Origin: DASYYE01 sp035946955
GTDB taxonomy: Bacteria > Actinomycetota > Actinomycetes > Streptosporangiales > Streptosporangiaceae
Assembly (NCBI GenBank): GCA_035946955.1
Contig: DASYYE010000141.1
Coordinates: 1-52,803, forward strand
Direction: 5' to 3'
Length of the DNA: 52,803 nucleotides
Below the pieces are notes generated by a model. The model made no database searches and was not told the DNA's origin. It saw nothing but the letters and a program-made list of their open reading frames with translations. This document shows, in pieces, positions 8,052 to 16,583 of this stretch. The first letter of the stretch is position 1; the number at the start of each line of letters is the position of its first letter. A program made the position numbers and the translations under genes.

Positions 8052-10931
8052 TCACGTAGCGGCCATCCCGGTGGTCCCGTGCTCCAGTGCCTGGCGGACG
8101 ATCTCGGTGCGGGACCTGGCGCCGAGCTTGGCCAGGATGTGCGACACATGGGTCTGCACGGTGTTGCGGGACAGGAACAGCGCCTCGGCGATCTCTGGGT
8201 TCGACCGGCCGTCGGCGACAAGGCAGGCGATCCTCGCCTCGGTCGCGGTCAGCGCCTCCCAGCCATGCTGGGGCCGGATGCGCCGCTGTGACTTGTGCCG
8301 CCGGATGCCATAGCCATGGAGCCTGGCCTCGGCTCGCTGCAGGTCCCATGCTGCGCCCAGTTTCAGGTACAGCTCTGCCGCGGTGAGAAATGCCCGCCGC
8401 GCCGCAGGTACCCGGCCGCGTTCTGCCAGCAGCCAGGCCGCGTCCTCCAGCGACTGCGCCTGGTCCACCGGCCGTCCCGCCGACTCGTAGTACCCCGCCG
8501 CTGCCAGCACCGGCTCCGGGTCCCGCTCGGCCAGCCCTTGGCACCATTGAGCCGCTGCCGCACACACTGGCAACTGGGCCAGTTCGGCCTCTTCCCCGGC
8601 TGCTTTCGCGGCCGCCGCCGCGGTGGCAGCATCACCTGCCGCCTGCGCTGCCCGTGCCAGCTGCGGCAGCAGCACATACCGATCATGCATATCCGCGGTC
8701 ATGTCCGGGTCGAGGCAGCGCGCCAGCACCCGCACCGACTCGCCTGGGCCGCCCGCCTGCTCGGCAGCGAGCGCCCGCGCCCGCAGCAGGACGTGCGCGT
8801 TCAATCTGGTATTGGTCGAGCCGAAGTCCCCATCGGTGACCGCTGCCAAGTGCCGCGCTGCGGCCTGACGGTCGTCACGATGGCCGGCAACCATCGCAGA
8901 GAGCCCATGCAGCAGGTCAAGCATGTAGTCGGAACCTGGCAGTTCGGCAACCGTTTCCAGCACCGTGAGTGCTTCGTCCCACCGGCCTGTCTGGAAGCCG
9001 CACCGCGCGGCTGTGACGCATATCAGTAGCAGCCGGGGAGTTCCAGCCCGTTCGGCGAGGCTCAGGGCCTCCCCTAGGGTGCTGTCAACGTCGGCCATAC
9101 GGTCCAGATCCGAAAGGCCGGAGATCCTGTTCGCTAGCAGCAGCAGCCGCAGGTCGGTTGCTTGCGGGTCATCGCCGATCACGGCCAGTGCCCGGTCGAG
9201 ATAGCCCAGCCCCGTGGGTATATCACGCCGTTTGCTCGCCATCATTGCCAGCACGTGCAGGGCGTGACCTGCGGCGACCCGGTCCCCAGCCCCCTCGGCG
9301 TCGGCCAGCGCCTCTTCCGCGGCCGGGATGACCGAGTCCCACTGGGCCGTCCCGACGTAGTGCAGGGCCAGTTGCGCCCGCAGCCGGGCTCTCCATACTG
9401 GGTTGATGCCCGGGCGATCGAGGGCCCGCTGGGCCACTGTGAGCGCTTCCGCGGGTCGGCCGGTCCGCTGCAGGGTGTAGCTGAGCTGCCAGGCGACCTC
9501 GGCGGCCCGGTCCGCGTCGGCCGTGCGGGCCAGCAGCGGCCGGGCGACCCGTTCCAGTTCCTCATTAGCCACCAGCAGCCGCGCCACGGTGACGAGGGCG
9601 GCCTGCAGCAGTTCCAGCCGCGGATCCGCTGGCGGCAGGTCGGCCAGGATTCGGCGCAGCAGCCCGGCGGTGACCTGCGGCGCCCGGTAGGTCAGTACCG
9701 GCAGCGCCTGCACGAGCCATTCGCGTGCCCACTCCTGGCATTCTGCTGACGCTGCGGCCAGTTGGGCCGCCACCCGCTCCGGTGCGGCCCCGCCCCCCGC
9801 CAGTGCCTGGGCGGCCTGGGCGTGCAGCGCCTCGCGTACCGCCTGCGGCAGCCGTTCATAGAGCACCTGGCGGATCAGCCCGTGGCGGAACGCAAGCCGC
9901 GGGCCCGCTGGCACGAGGACGCCACCCTCTGCCGCCGCTGACAGCGCGCCCGTCAGGTCGCTGGCCGGCACCCCGGTGACGACTGCCAGGTCGGTGACGG
10001 AGAACTCCGCTCCCAGCACCGCTGCCCACTGCAGCACCTGTGCTGCCTGCGCTGGCAGCGCGGCCAGCCGCTCGCCGATCGCGGCGGTCAGCGATGACGG
10101 TACCTGCACCGCGCCCGTACCGGCAGCCAGCTCAGCTGTCTGCCCGGCCAGTACCACCAGGCCATCGCGCATGAGCGTATCGGCCAGCTCCCGGACATAG
10201 AGCGGGTTGCCGCCGGCCTGAGAGAGCACCCGCGCCAGTTGCGGCCCTGGCCGTCCGCCCAGCAGCCCGGCCGCCAGCGTGGCCACATCATCGGCTGGGA
10301 GCGGTTCCAGTTCCATCACGCTGCCCCCCAGCAGCCTCACCCGCCGGACCAGGCCCGCCACGTCAGTACCGTCGGCTGCCGGCCGCCATGATCCCGCGAC
10401 CAGCAGCGGAAGCTGTTGCGTCGCCCGCGCGAGCCGCTCCCACACCAGCAGGCTCGCCTCATCGGCCCACTGCAGGTCCTCAGCCACCACGACCACGGGG
10501 CCGTCCGCGCACCACTGGTCGACCAGCGCGAGGAGCCGTTCCACCCCCGCCAGCACCAGATCGCCCCGCAGCACCGTTACGGAGCCACCATCGGCATCGG
10601 CCAGCGCAAGGCGTGCATCTTCCCCCAGGCAGTCGGTCATCAGCGCGAGCGGAAGACGTGACGCCAGTTCCTCACCCTGACCCCACACGATTCGGCAGCC
10701 GTCCTGCCGTCCCTGCGCCAGGCCTTCGGCGAGCAGAGCTGACTTCCCGACTCCTTGCTCACCTGAGACCAGGACGACTCCACCGACCCCGCCGACCACT
10801 CCAGCCACGAAGCCATGCAGTATCTCGAGCTCATCAGCCCGGCCGACAAAAGCCCCCATAGCCGGGATCATAGGTCGCCCCGATACGGGCTTTTCAGCTG
10901 TTAACCGGATAGAACCCCCTGGTATGTCCAT
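8052..10931 (-). CDS. LuxR-family ATP-binding regulator (MalT-like)
   Basis: About 959 residues from the ATG at 10931; an inner ATG (MIPAMGAFVG) is also possible. A P-loop GEQGVGKS lies near 57-64, Walker B with AEDLQWADE follows, then a long TPR-like helical region and a C-terminal LuxR HTH (LTATEARIACLVADGRSNPE) near 890-950. It is a paralogue of the regulator at 3929-6334, with matching motifs throughout but about 150 residues more. It diverges from the racemase-like/Ddl/MurF operon, and the two share the conserved block at 10931-11020, so a role in controlling that operon is a reasonable inference. The frame stays open to 11171, but that part runs antisense through the conserved block and I do not include it. 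Confidence 0.92.
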   Translation of the reverse strand: MDIPGGSIRLTAEKPVSGRPMIPAMGAFVGRADELEILHGFVAGVVGGVGGVVLVSGEQGVGKSALLAEGLAQGRQDGCRIVWGQGEELASRLPLALMTDCLGEDARLALADADGGSVTVLRGDLVLAGVERLLALVDQWCADGPVVVVAEDLQWADEASLLVWERLARATQQLPLLVAGSWRPAADGTDVAGLVRRVRLLGGSVMELEPLPADDVATLAAGLLGGRPGPQLARVLSQAGGNPLYVRELADTLMRDGLVVLAGQTAELAAGTGAVQVPSSLTAAIGERLAALPAQAAQVLQWAAVLGAEFSVTDLAVVTGVPASDLTGALSAAAEGGVLVPAGPRLAFRHGLIRQVLYERLPQAVREALHAQAAQALAGGGAAPERVAAQLAAASAECQEWAREWLVQALPVLTYRAPQVTAGLLRRILADLPPADPRLELLQAALVTVARLLVANEELERVARPLLARTADADRAAEVAWQLSYTLQRTGRPAEALTVAQRALDRPGINPVWRARLRAQLALHYVGTAQWDSVIPAAEEALADAEGAGDRVAAGHALHVLAMMASKRRDIPTGLGYLDRALAVIGDDPQATDLRLLLLANRISGLSDLDRMADVDSTLGEALSLAERAGTPRLLLICVTAARCGFQTGRWDEALTVLETVAELPGSDYMLDLLHGLSAMVAGHRDDRQAAARHLAAVTDGDFGSTNTRLNAHVLLRARALAAEQAGGPGESVRVLARCLDPDMTADMHDRYVLLPQLARAAQAAGDAATAAAAAKAAGEEAELAQLPVCAAAAQWCQGLAERDPEPVLAAAGYYESAGRPVDQAQSLEDAAWLLAERGRVPAARRAFLTAAELYLKLGAAWDLQRAEARLHGYGIRRHKSQRRIRPQHGWEALTATEARIACLVADGRSNPEIAEALFLSRNTVQTHVSHILAKLGARSRTEIVRQALEHGTTGMAAT

Positions 10932-11020
10932 GTGGGTGGTTCCACCCCACTGACACCGCGTGCCCAAAAGGGGCATATCAACCCCTGCCGATGCCGGTCC
11001 CGCATGGGCCAGCCTGCTGG
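10931..11020 (+). promoter_or_regulatory. Conserved ~90-bp upstream block, copy B
   Basis: This is the counterpart of 3777-3864. AGGGG-N8-CCCCT recurs at 10969-10986 with the same spacing, and the match continues to the final CCTGCTGG. It starts at the first codon of the minus-strand regulator and points toward the PLP-enzyme operon. Relative to its neighbouring LuxR-type gene it is therefore inverted compared with copy A. It probably holds the divergent promoters. Confidence 0.6.
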
Positions 11021-11058
11021 GCGAAGCCACCAGACCTCGGCCCGGTGAAGGAAAGGCC

Positions 11059-11193
11059 ATGCGTACACGTATGTCCTGCGAAGCACCTTGCTCCCGTGTC
11101 GGGAGCGGTGGTCTTTCGCTGCTGCGCAGTCGGCGTGGCGGCCAACGTCCCTCATATGGGGATGCCATCACGGAGGCAATTGGTGGCCAATAG
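11059..11193 (+). CDS. Possible 44-residue leader or small protein
   Basis: The ATG at 11059 is preceded by AAGGAAAGG, a better ribosome binding site than most in this window. The frame encodes 44 residues, Arg-, Ser- and Gly-rich with two Cys (CEAPC). It stops with TAG at 11191, overlapping the first codons of the PLP enzyme whose GTG is at 11183. The overlap would couple translation of the two. I recognise no family and the composition is close to that of shadow frames, so this may be only a leader or may be untranslated. Confidence 0.28.
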   Translation: MRTRMSCEAPCSRVGSGGLSLLRSRRGGQRPSYGDAITEAIGGQ

Positions 11194-12163
11194 GAAAGTA
11201 CCGGATGTCCGGTCTGCGGCGCAGCGGCTGGCGGGCAAGGTGGTCAGGACGCCAGTCATCCGCTCAGCGTCGCTCTCGGGGGAGCGGGGATGCCGGCTGT
11301 GGCTGAAGGCGGAGAACCTGCAGCACACCGGGTCGTACAAGTTCCGCGGCGCTCAACTGGCAGTGGACCGGGTGGCAGAACAGGGCCGAACCGGACGGGT
11401 CATCACGCAAAGCTCCGGCAACCACGGGATCGCGGTCGCCAAGGCGGCCAGGGAGTGTGGGCTGGAAGCCACCGTGGTGCTGCCGTGTGACGCATCGCCG
11501 GCCAAGGTCGCGCAGATCAAGTCCTACGGCGCCGACGTCATCCAGCTGGTGCTTTCGGTTGAGGAGTGCCGGGCTGTGGTGGCGGAACTGCAGCGCAGCG
11601 GCGGTGGCGAGTTCATTGACGTGCGCGGCGATACGGACGTCATCGCTGGTCAGGGAACGGCGAGCCTGGAGTTGCTGGAGGACGTCCCGGACCTGGATGC
11701 GCTGGTCGTCCCGGTCGCCAGCGGTTGCGGGCTGGCCGGGGCGGTACTGGCAGCGGAGGCCGCAGGGCGGACACTCGCGATCTACGGCGCCGAGCCAGCG
11801 GGCTGCGGCTCGCTGGGCAGCAGCCTGGCAGCCGGTGAACGGATCCAGGTGGAGCCGAGGCCAGGTATCGCCGAAGCACTGGCGGCAAAGTGCCAGGGTG
11901 AAGTGCCCTTCCAGATCTTCAAGGATGCTGCCGACGCGGTCACCGTCGACGATGCGGCCGTGACCCGGGCGTTCGGGCTGGCGCTGTTCGACGCGAAGCT
12001 CCTGCTGGAGCCCTCCGGCGCCGTCGGGCTGGCGGCCGCGATCAGCCCCGCGCTCGTGGGCCGTCACCACGACATCGGGGTGATCCTGACCGGCGGGAAC
12101 ATCGCGCCCCCGGCCGCCGCCCACCTCGCCCAGGCCGCTGTGGGGAGCGCGAGCTATGGGTGA
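11183..12163 (+). CDS. Serine racemase/threonine dehydratase-like PLP enzyme
   Basis: 326 residues, the usual length for a single-domain fold-type II PLP enzyme without an ACT domain. The PLP lysine is in GSYKFRG (Lys53), the phosphate/asparagine loop is QSSGNHG (77-82), the glycine loop is VASGCG (about 179-184), and the C-terminus has TGGNI. The second Ser of SSGNHG is the position used as the re-face base in eukaryotic serine racemases, where dehydratases such as IlvA/TdcB have Ala. The metal-site Asp of serine racemase is not evident after AEPAG. The reaction is therefore serine (or threonine) racemisation or beta-elimination. It is co-transcribed with Ddl (8-bp overlap) and MurF, so D-amino-acid supply for a peptidoglycan dipeptide is the best inference. 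I start at GTG 11183 because CGGAGG is 6 bases upstream. Confidence 0.87.
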   Translation: MANRKVPDVRSAAQRLAGKVVRTPVIRSASLSGERGCRLWLKAENLQHTGSYKFRGAQLAVDRVAEQGRTGRVITQSSGNHGIAVAKAARECGLEATVVLPCDASPAKVAQIKSYGADVIQLVLSVEECRAVVAELQRSGGGEFIDVRGDTDVIAGQGTASLELLEDVPDLDALVVPVASGCGLAGAVLAAEAAGRTLAIYGAEPAGCGSLGSSLAAGERIQVEPRPGIAEALAAKCQGEVPFQIFKDAADAVTVDDAAVTRAFGLALFDAKLLLEPSGAVGLAAAISPALVGRHHDIGVILTGGNIAPPAAAHLAQAAVGSASYG

Positions 12164-13259
12164 GCGGCTGCGAGTTGGGGTGGTCTTCGGAGGGCCATCC
12201 CCCGAGCATGACGTGTCCCGCGCCTCGGCCGCGGGCGTTGTGAGGGCACTGCCCAGGGATCTGTTCGAGCCGGTGGTCGTCGGCATATCCCGGTCCGGGC
12301 GGATGATGCTCATCCCAGCTGAGACCGTCAGCCGGCTCGGGGCCAGCGGCGCGCTGGCGGCCGAAGGCACCGACGTGATCCTGGCAGGCGACGGGGGCGC
12401 GGGGGCACGGGTGCTCTCGGCAGAGCCCCCGCATGAACGGCTGGCGTCGGTGGATGTGGTGTTCCCGGTCATGCACGGGCCGTTCGGCGAGGACGGGGTC
12501 TTCCAAGGGTTCCTGGAGACACTCGGCGTCCCCTACGTCGGATGTGGAGTGCAGGCGTCGGCGACCTCGATGGACAAGGTGTCGATGAAACGGGCGTTCC
12601 TCGAGGCCGGCCTGCCGGTCACGCCGTACGTGTGGTTCACCGGGCGGCAGTGGCAGGCCGCTGATGACGGAAAGCAGCTGGTCGACGGGCTGCAGTGGCC
12701 GCTGTTCGTCAAACCCGCCAGGCTGGGCTCGTCCATCGGCGTGTCCCGGGTGACCGCACCGGCGGAGCTCACCTGGGCTGTCGAAGGGGCGTTGACTTAC
12801 GACGATGTCGTGGTGGTGGAGCAGGGCGTCGCCGCACGGGAGATCGTCGCCGGTGTCCTGGGCGGACTGAACCCCGAAGTATCGGTGCCCGCCGAGATCG
12901 GCGTGCCCGGCGACTGGCTTGACTACCAGCAGAAGTACCTCGCCACGCAAGACTCGGTCACCATCCCGGCCAGCCTTCCGCCGCATGTGACCAGGCAGGT
13001 CCGTGACATGTCCCTGCGGGCTTTCAGCGCTGTCGGTGGCTGGGGTCTCGCGCGGGTCGACTTCCTCTACGAAGAGGCCCAGCAGCGGCTGTACGTCTTG
13101 GAGATCAACACCATGCCGGGGTTCACACCACGCTCGGTGTATGCGCGGGCCTGGGACCACAGCGGTGTCTCCTACCCTGACCTGCTCGCCCGGCTGGTCC
13201 AGCTCGCCCGCACCCGGCACAGACACTCAGCACAGCGCGCGGCGGGGATGCTCGCATGA
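12156..13259 (+). CDS. ddl: D-alanine-D-alanine ligase
   Basis: 367 residues of ATP-grasp ligase, full length. Residues expected from the Ddl family are present: Glu17 in GGPSPEHDVS, Ser193 in LGSSIGV, and the omega-loop Lys-Tyr pair 260-261 in DYQQKY, which with Glu and Ser forms the active-site triad. The C-terminal metal/ATP motif is RVDFLYEE...LEINTMPGF. The retained Tyr argues against a VanA-type D-Ala-D-lactate ligase, in which His replaces it; D-Ala-D-Ala or D-Ala-D-Ser remain possible. The cytoplasmic product feeds MurF, encoded immediately downstream with an ATGA overlap. The start overlaps the stop of the PLP enzyme. In actinobacteria the housekeeping ddl usually lies elsewhere, so this is probably an extra copy. 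Confidence 0.95.
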   Translation: MGERLRVGVVFGGPSPEHDVSRASAAGVVRALPRDLFEPVVVGISRSGRMMLIPAETVSRLGASGALAAEGTDVILAGDGGAGARVLSAEPPHERLASVDVVFPVMHGPFGEDGVFQGFLETLGVPYVGCGVQASATSMDKVSMKRAFLEAGLPVTPYVWFTGRQWQAADDGKQLVDGLQWPLFVKPARLGSSIGVSRVTAPAELTWAVEGALTYDDVVVVEQGVAAREIVAGVLGGLNPEVSVPAEIGVPGDWLDYQQKYLATQDSVTIPASLPPHVTRQVRDMSLRAFSAVGGWGLARVDFLYEEAQQRLYVLEINTMPGFTPRSVYARAWDHSGVSYPDLLARLVQLARTRHRHSAQRAAGMLA

Positions 13260-14650
13260 TCCCGCTGACAGTCGCCGAGATCGCCAGCGTCGTGGGCGGC
13301 CGGCTGCACGACGTCTCGGACCCAGCCGCCACGGTGGACGCCCCGCCGGCCTCGGACTCACGGGAGGTAGCGCCTGGTGGGCTGTTCGCCGCAATCCGTG
13401 GCGACCGCACCGACGGCCACGACCACGCGGCGCAAGCGGTCGACCGTGGCGCGGTCGTGGTCCTGGCTTCGCGGCCGGTAGGCTACCCGGCGATCGTGGT
13501 CTCCGACGTGCTCCAGGCGCTGGGAGCACTCGCCCACTTCGTGTTCTCGAAGCTGAACCCGGTCACCATCGGTATCACCGGGTCGGTGGGAAAGACCACG
13601 ACCAAAGACCTGCTCGGCGCGATCCTGGAGTCCGACGCAACGACGGTCGCCACCGCCCGGTCATACAACAACGAACTCGGGCTGCCCCTGACCGTGCTGC
13701 GCGCCGGCCCCCACACGCGCTATCTGGTGCTGGAGATGGGCGCGGGCAACAAGGGAGACATCACCTACCTCACCGGCATCGCCCAGCCACAGGTCGGCGT
13801 GGTCCTCACGGTAGGGCACGCGCATGTCAGAACCCTCGGTTCCCTGGATGACATCGCCGCGGCCAAGGCAGAGCTGGCTGAGGCACTGCCAGCAGCGGCC
13901 TGCGGTGGGACCGCTGTCCTCAACGCGGATGATCCGCGCGTGGCGGCCATGGCCCAGCGCACCCAAGCTCACGTGACCTGGTTCGGGCGATCCGGCCCTG
14001 CCACGGTCCGTGCCGAAGGCGTCTGCCTGGACCGGGCAGGCCGGCCACGGTTCCTGCTGCGCACACCAACCGGTACCGCACCGGTTCAGCTGCAGGTCCT
14101 CGGTGAGCACCAGGTCAACAACGCGCTGGCCGCCGCGGCGGCGGCATGGAGCCTGGGCATTGCCACCGGCCAGATAGCGCAGGTGCTCACCGAGACCCAA
14201 CGCCGGGCGCCCGGCCGGATGGAAGTCCTGGATGCCCCCGGCGGGGTCACTGTGGTGAACGACGCCTACAACGCCAACCCCGAATCGATGCAGGCAGGCC
14301 TGCGTGCCCTCACGGCGATGGCGGCCGGGCGCCGTACCGTCGCGGTACTCGGCGAGATGACCGGCCAGGCGCAGGCGTCGAGGAAACGCCACGAAGAAAT
14401 CGGCAGACTCGCCGCCGAGCTGGGCGTGAACGTCCTCATTGCCGTGGGCGGCGACGACCCGGCTTCGATGGCCGAAGCGGCAGGGGCGGCAGGAGGGCCG
14501 GGCATCGTGGTGGGAAAGGCGTCCGACCGGAGCGCCGCTCTGCGGCTGGTACGCGGACTGCTCCGAACAGGTGACGTCGTGCTCGTGAAGGCCTCCAGTG
14601 AAGCCGGGTTCACCCAGCTCGCCACAGATCTCAGCAGGCCGGAGCAGTGA
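13256..14650 (+). CDS. murF: UDP-MurNAc-tripeptide:D-Ala-D-Ala ligase
   Basis: 464 residues, the complete MurF architecture. The N-terminal UDP-binding domain has DSREVAPGGLFAAIRGD (about 34-50). The central ATPase has GITGSVGKTTTKD (106-118), the EMGAGNKGDI segment and the lysine-bearing VGHAHVRTLGS...AAAKAEL. The C-terminal domain has NDAYNANPESM and LGEMTGQ. It attaches the dipeptide made by the preceding ligase to the UDP-MurNAc-tripeptide in the cytoplasm. The ATG overlaps the ddl stop (ATGA), so the two are translationally coupled. It is not in a division/cell-wall (dcw) cluster, where the housekeeping murF normally sits, which suggests a specialised second copy. It ends 20 bp before the convergent sigma gene. 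Confidence 0.95.
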   Translation: MIPLTVAEIASVVGGRLHDVSDPAATVDAPPASDSREVAPGGLFAAIRGDRTDGHDHAAQAVDRGAVVVLASRPVGYPAIVVSDVLQALGALAHFVFSKLNPVTIGITGSVGKTTTKDLLGAILESDATTVATARSYNNELGLPLTVLRAGPHTRYLVLEMGAGNKGDITYLTGIAQPQVGVVLTVGHAHVRTLGSLDDIAAAKAELAEALPAAACGGTAVLNADDPRVAAMAQRTQAHVTWFGRSGPATVRAEGVCLDRAGRPRFLLRTPTGTAPVQLQVLGEHQVNNALAAAAAAWSLGIATGQIAQVLTETQRRAPGRMEVLDAPGGVTVVNDAYNANPESMQAGLRALTAMAAGRRTVAVLGEMTGQAQASRKRHEEIGRLAAELGVNVLIAVGGDDPASMAEAAGAAGGPGIVVGKASDRSAALRLVRGLLRTGDVVLVKASSEAGFTQLATDLSRPEQ

Positions 14651-14670
14651 CCGTCCAACGCGATGACCCG

Positions 14671-15240
14671 TCAGGCGGCCAGCCGGGTGGCGTCGGCCAC
14701 GGCCAGCTGCCGCCGGAGCATCCGCAGCCCGTAGTAGGCGCGGGAGAAGACGGTGCCTTCGGGGATGCCCAGCACGGCGGCGGCCTCAGCAGCGGTCAGC
14801 CCGTTCAGGTACACCTGTTCCAGCACCGCCCGCTGCCCGGCTGACAGCTGGGCCAGTGCCGACCGGACGTGCACCGCGGTCACTACCGCCTCGGCATGGT
14901 CGTTGACCTGTGGCTCCGGGGCTGCCGACTCGGCCACCTCGGCCGGCCGTGACCGCCGCATCCGCACCTTGTCCATGGCGATGTTGTGGGCCACCCGCAG
15001 CAGCCAGCCACGGATGGAGCCTTTTTCCTCGCTGAGCTGCCCGGAGTAGCGCCATGCCCGCAGCATCGTCTCCTGCACCACGTCCTCGGCCAGGTGCCGG
15101 TCGCCCAGCAGGCCTGTCACATAGGTCAGCACCGCCGGGCCGAGTTCGGTGTAGAGCCCGGTCACGGCTTCCGCGGCATCGCATGCATCGCCGTCGGCGA
15201 CGGCTGTCCCATGGTGGGCGACCCCATCTCGCTCGGGCAT
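14671..15240 (-). CDS. ECF RNA polymerase sigma factor
   Basis: 189 residues from the ATG at 15240; further upstream the open frame becomes Cys/Arg-rich and unlike a sigma factor. Region 2 shows RHLAEDVVQETMLRAWRY and SIRGWLLRVAHNIAMDKVRM. Region 4 shows LTAAEAAAVLGIPEGTVFSR. It is similar to the factor at 6297-6899. It is convergent with the cell-wall operon, and shares a minus-strand neighbourhood with the short anti-sigma at 16584-16832, which may be its partner although a plus-strand sensor gene intervenes. That reversed order, anti-sigma upstream of sigma, is unusual. Confidence 0.93.
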   Translation of the reverse strand: MPERDGVAHHGTAVADGDACDAAEAVTGLYTELGPAVLTYVTGLLGDRHLAEDVVQETMLRAWRYSGQLSEEKGSIRGWLLRVAHNIAMDKVRMRRSRPAEVAESAAPEPQVNDHAEAVVTAVHVRSALAQLSAGQRAVLEQVYLNGLTAAEAAAVLGIPEGTVFSRAYYGLRMLRRQLAVADATRLAA

Positions 15241-15452
15241 CGGCTGGCTCCGCTCTTGGGTGACTGCGCTACGCACCCGGCTACGAGCCCGGCAGCCGCT
15301 GCGGTTCAAAGCCAGACCACATCGGCACCAAAAGTGGGCCGGCAGGCACCTCGGAGTGTGAAGGCAGTTGCGCCCATGTCCGTATCTCTCACATGGCGGC
15401 GGTGGTCCCTGGACCACGCGTGCCCGACTCCTCCCGACACCTAGGGCAACCC

Positions 15453-16535
15453 ATGCATCTGCACCGCCGGTCCATCCGTGCGCGTACCTCCTTCCTGGTC
15501 CTGGTCCCTGTCTTGCCGCTCATCGCGCTGTACGCCTACGCGACGGCCATTACGGCCCACGACGACGCCGGGCTCACGCAGGCCATGTCCATCAGAGACA
15601 AGGTCGTGGACCCGATAGGTTCTCTCACTGCCCAGGTGCAGGCGGAGAGCTTGGCCGCCGACACCTACCTGGCGCTCCCCACGTCGCAGGCTGGCGTAGT
15701 ACTGGTTACCCAGGAGGCGAAGACCGACCGGGTCGTGTCGGCCGTCGAGGCCTCGCTTCGCTCCGCCAGGGACAGCGGTCCCACTTCGACGGCCATGAAG
15801 GCGGACATCACGGCCCTGTTCGCGCGCCTGGCCGGGCTGCCCCGGCTGCGCCGGGAGATCAGCCCGGCCACCCTCGACATGGCCGCTGCCCAGGATGGTT
15901 ACAGCGCCATTGCCTCAGCGGGGTACCAGGCCATCCTCCAGACAGCGTTCGAGGTCCCCAACACGGGCCTGGCGGCGCAGACCGCCGCCTTCATGGGGAT
16001 CGCTCAGGCCGGGAACCTCCTCCGCCAGGAGCAGGCGCTCCTGCTCGGTGACATGACGACAGGCTCCTTCACGGCTGCCGACCACGCGGAGTTCGGCGAG
16101 CTGGTCGGCGAGCACCGGGAGCTCGTTGCGGAGAACCTGCCGGTACTCGCTCCGCCGTTCCGCGGCCTCTACCGGTACGACGTCAGCCAGCAGGCCCTGG
16201 CGGTCCTCACCACCTCGGAGGACGCTGTGACGGGGGCACCGCCGGGCGCTGCACCCCAGGTGTCGATCCCGGCGTACCGGCAGGCGGCCACCGCGGTGGC
16301 GGTCGGTCTTGGCGCCGCGAGCTACCAGGCCGCGATCCAGGACGGCACTGCGTGGCACAACGCTGGCAGGAGCGCCTTCCTCCGGCTGCTCATCGTCGGT
16401 GGGGGCGGCCTCATCGTCATCATCATTTCGATCGTCATCTCGCTGTGGGCCGGCCGTGGGCTGGTCCGTCAGCTCACCGACATGCGGCTGTCAGCCGTGG
16501 GCCTGGCCAGCGTGCGCCTGCGGTCGCGAGGCTGA
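15453..16535 (+). CDS. NIT-domain sensor lacking kinase core
   Basis: About 360 residues. After a basic start and a membrane helix (FLVLVPVLPLIALYAYATAI) comes a helical extracytoplasmic domain of about 270 residues with the pattern of the nitrate/nitrite-sensing NIT domain of actinobacterial sensor kinases (QAESLAADTYLA near the start, AHDDAGLTQ just after the helix). A second helix (LIVIIISIVISLWAG) follows. In relatives a HAMP linker and histidine kinase follow; here the protein stops about 25 residues later, at ASVRLRSRG. No downstream frame continues the HAMP or kinase; only a 16-codon ATG frame at 16573-16623 follows. It is either a decayed sensor kinase or a stand-alone sensor. The reading frame itself is intact. 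Confidence 0.75.
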   Translation: MHLHRRSIRARTSFLVLVPVLPLIALYAYATAITAHDDAGLTQAMSIRDKVVDPIGSLTAQVQAESLAADTYLALPTSQAGVVLVTQEAKTDRVVSAVEASLRSARDSGPTSTAMKADITALFARLAGLPRLRREISPATLDMAAAQDGYSAIASAGYQAILQTAFEVPNTGLAAQTAAFMGIAQAGNLLRQEQALLLGDMTTGSFTAADHAEFGELVGEHRELVAENLPVLAPPFRGLYRYDVSQQALAVLTTSEDAVTGAPPGAAPQVSIPAYRQAATAVAVGLGAASYQAAIQDGTAWHNAGRSAFLRLLIVGGGGLIVIIISIVISLWAGRGLVRQLTDMRLSAVGLASVRLRSRG

Positions 16536-16583
16536 GCGCGCACTCCCAGTACCAGGGAATGAGAGACCCATCATGCTGGACGC

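Noticed and set aside
10640..10849. Minus- and plus-strand short frames within the third STAND regulator
   Set aside because: All overlap the motif-bearing frame of that gene and have no separate ribosome binding sites.
11264..13226. Long minus-strand frames opposite the PLP enzyme and Ddl
   Set aside because: Composition is that of shadow frames and they cover sequence whose plus-strand motifs are unmistakable.
12156..13259. VanA-type D-Ala-D-lactate ligase (glycopeptide resistance)
   Set aside because: The omega loop keeps Lys-Tyr where VanA-type enzymes have His, and there are no VanH- or VanX-like genes beside it.
15375..15443. 22-codon frame from ATG 15375 upstream of the NIT gene
   Set aside because: Ribosome binding site spacing is poor and the peptide has no recognisable character; too weak to call.
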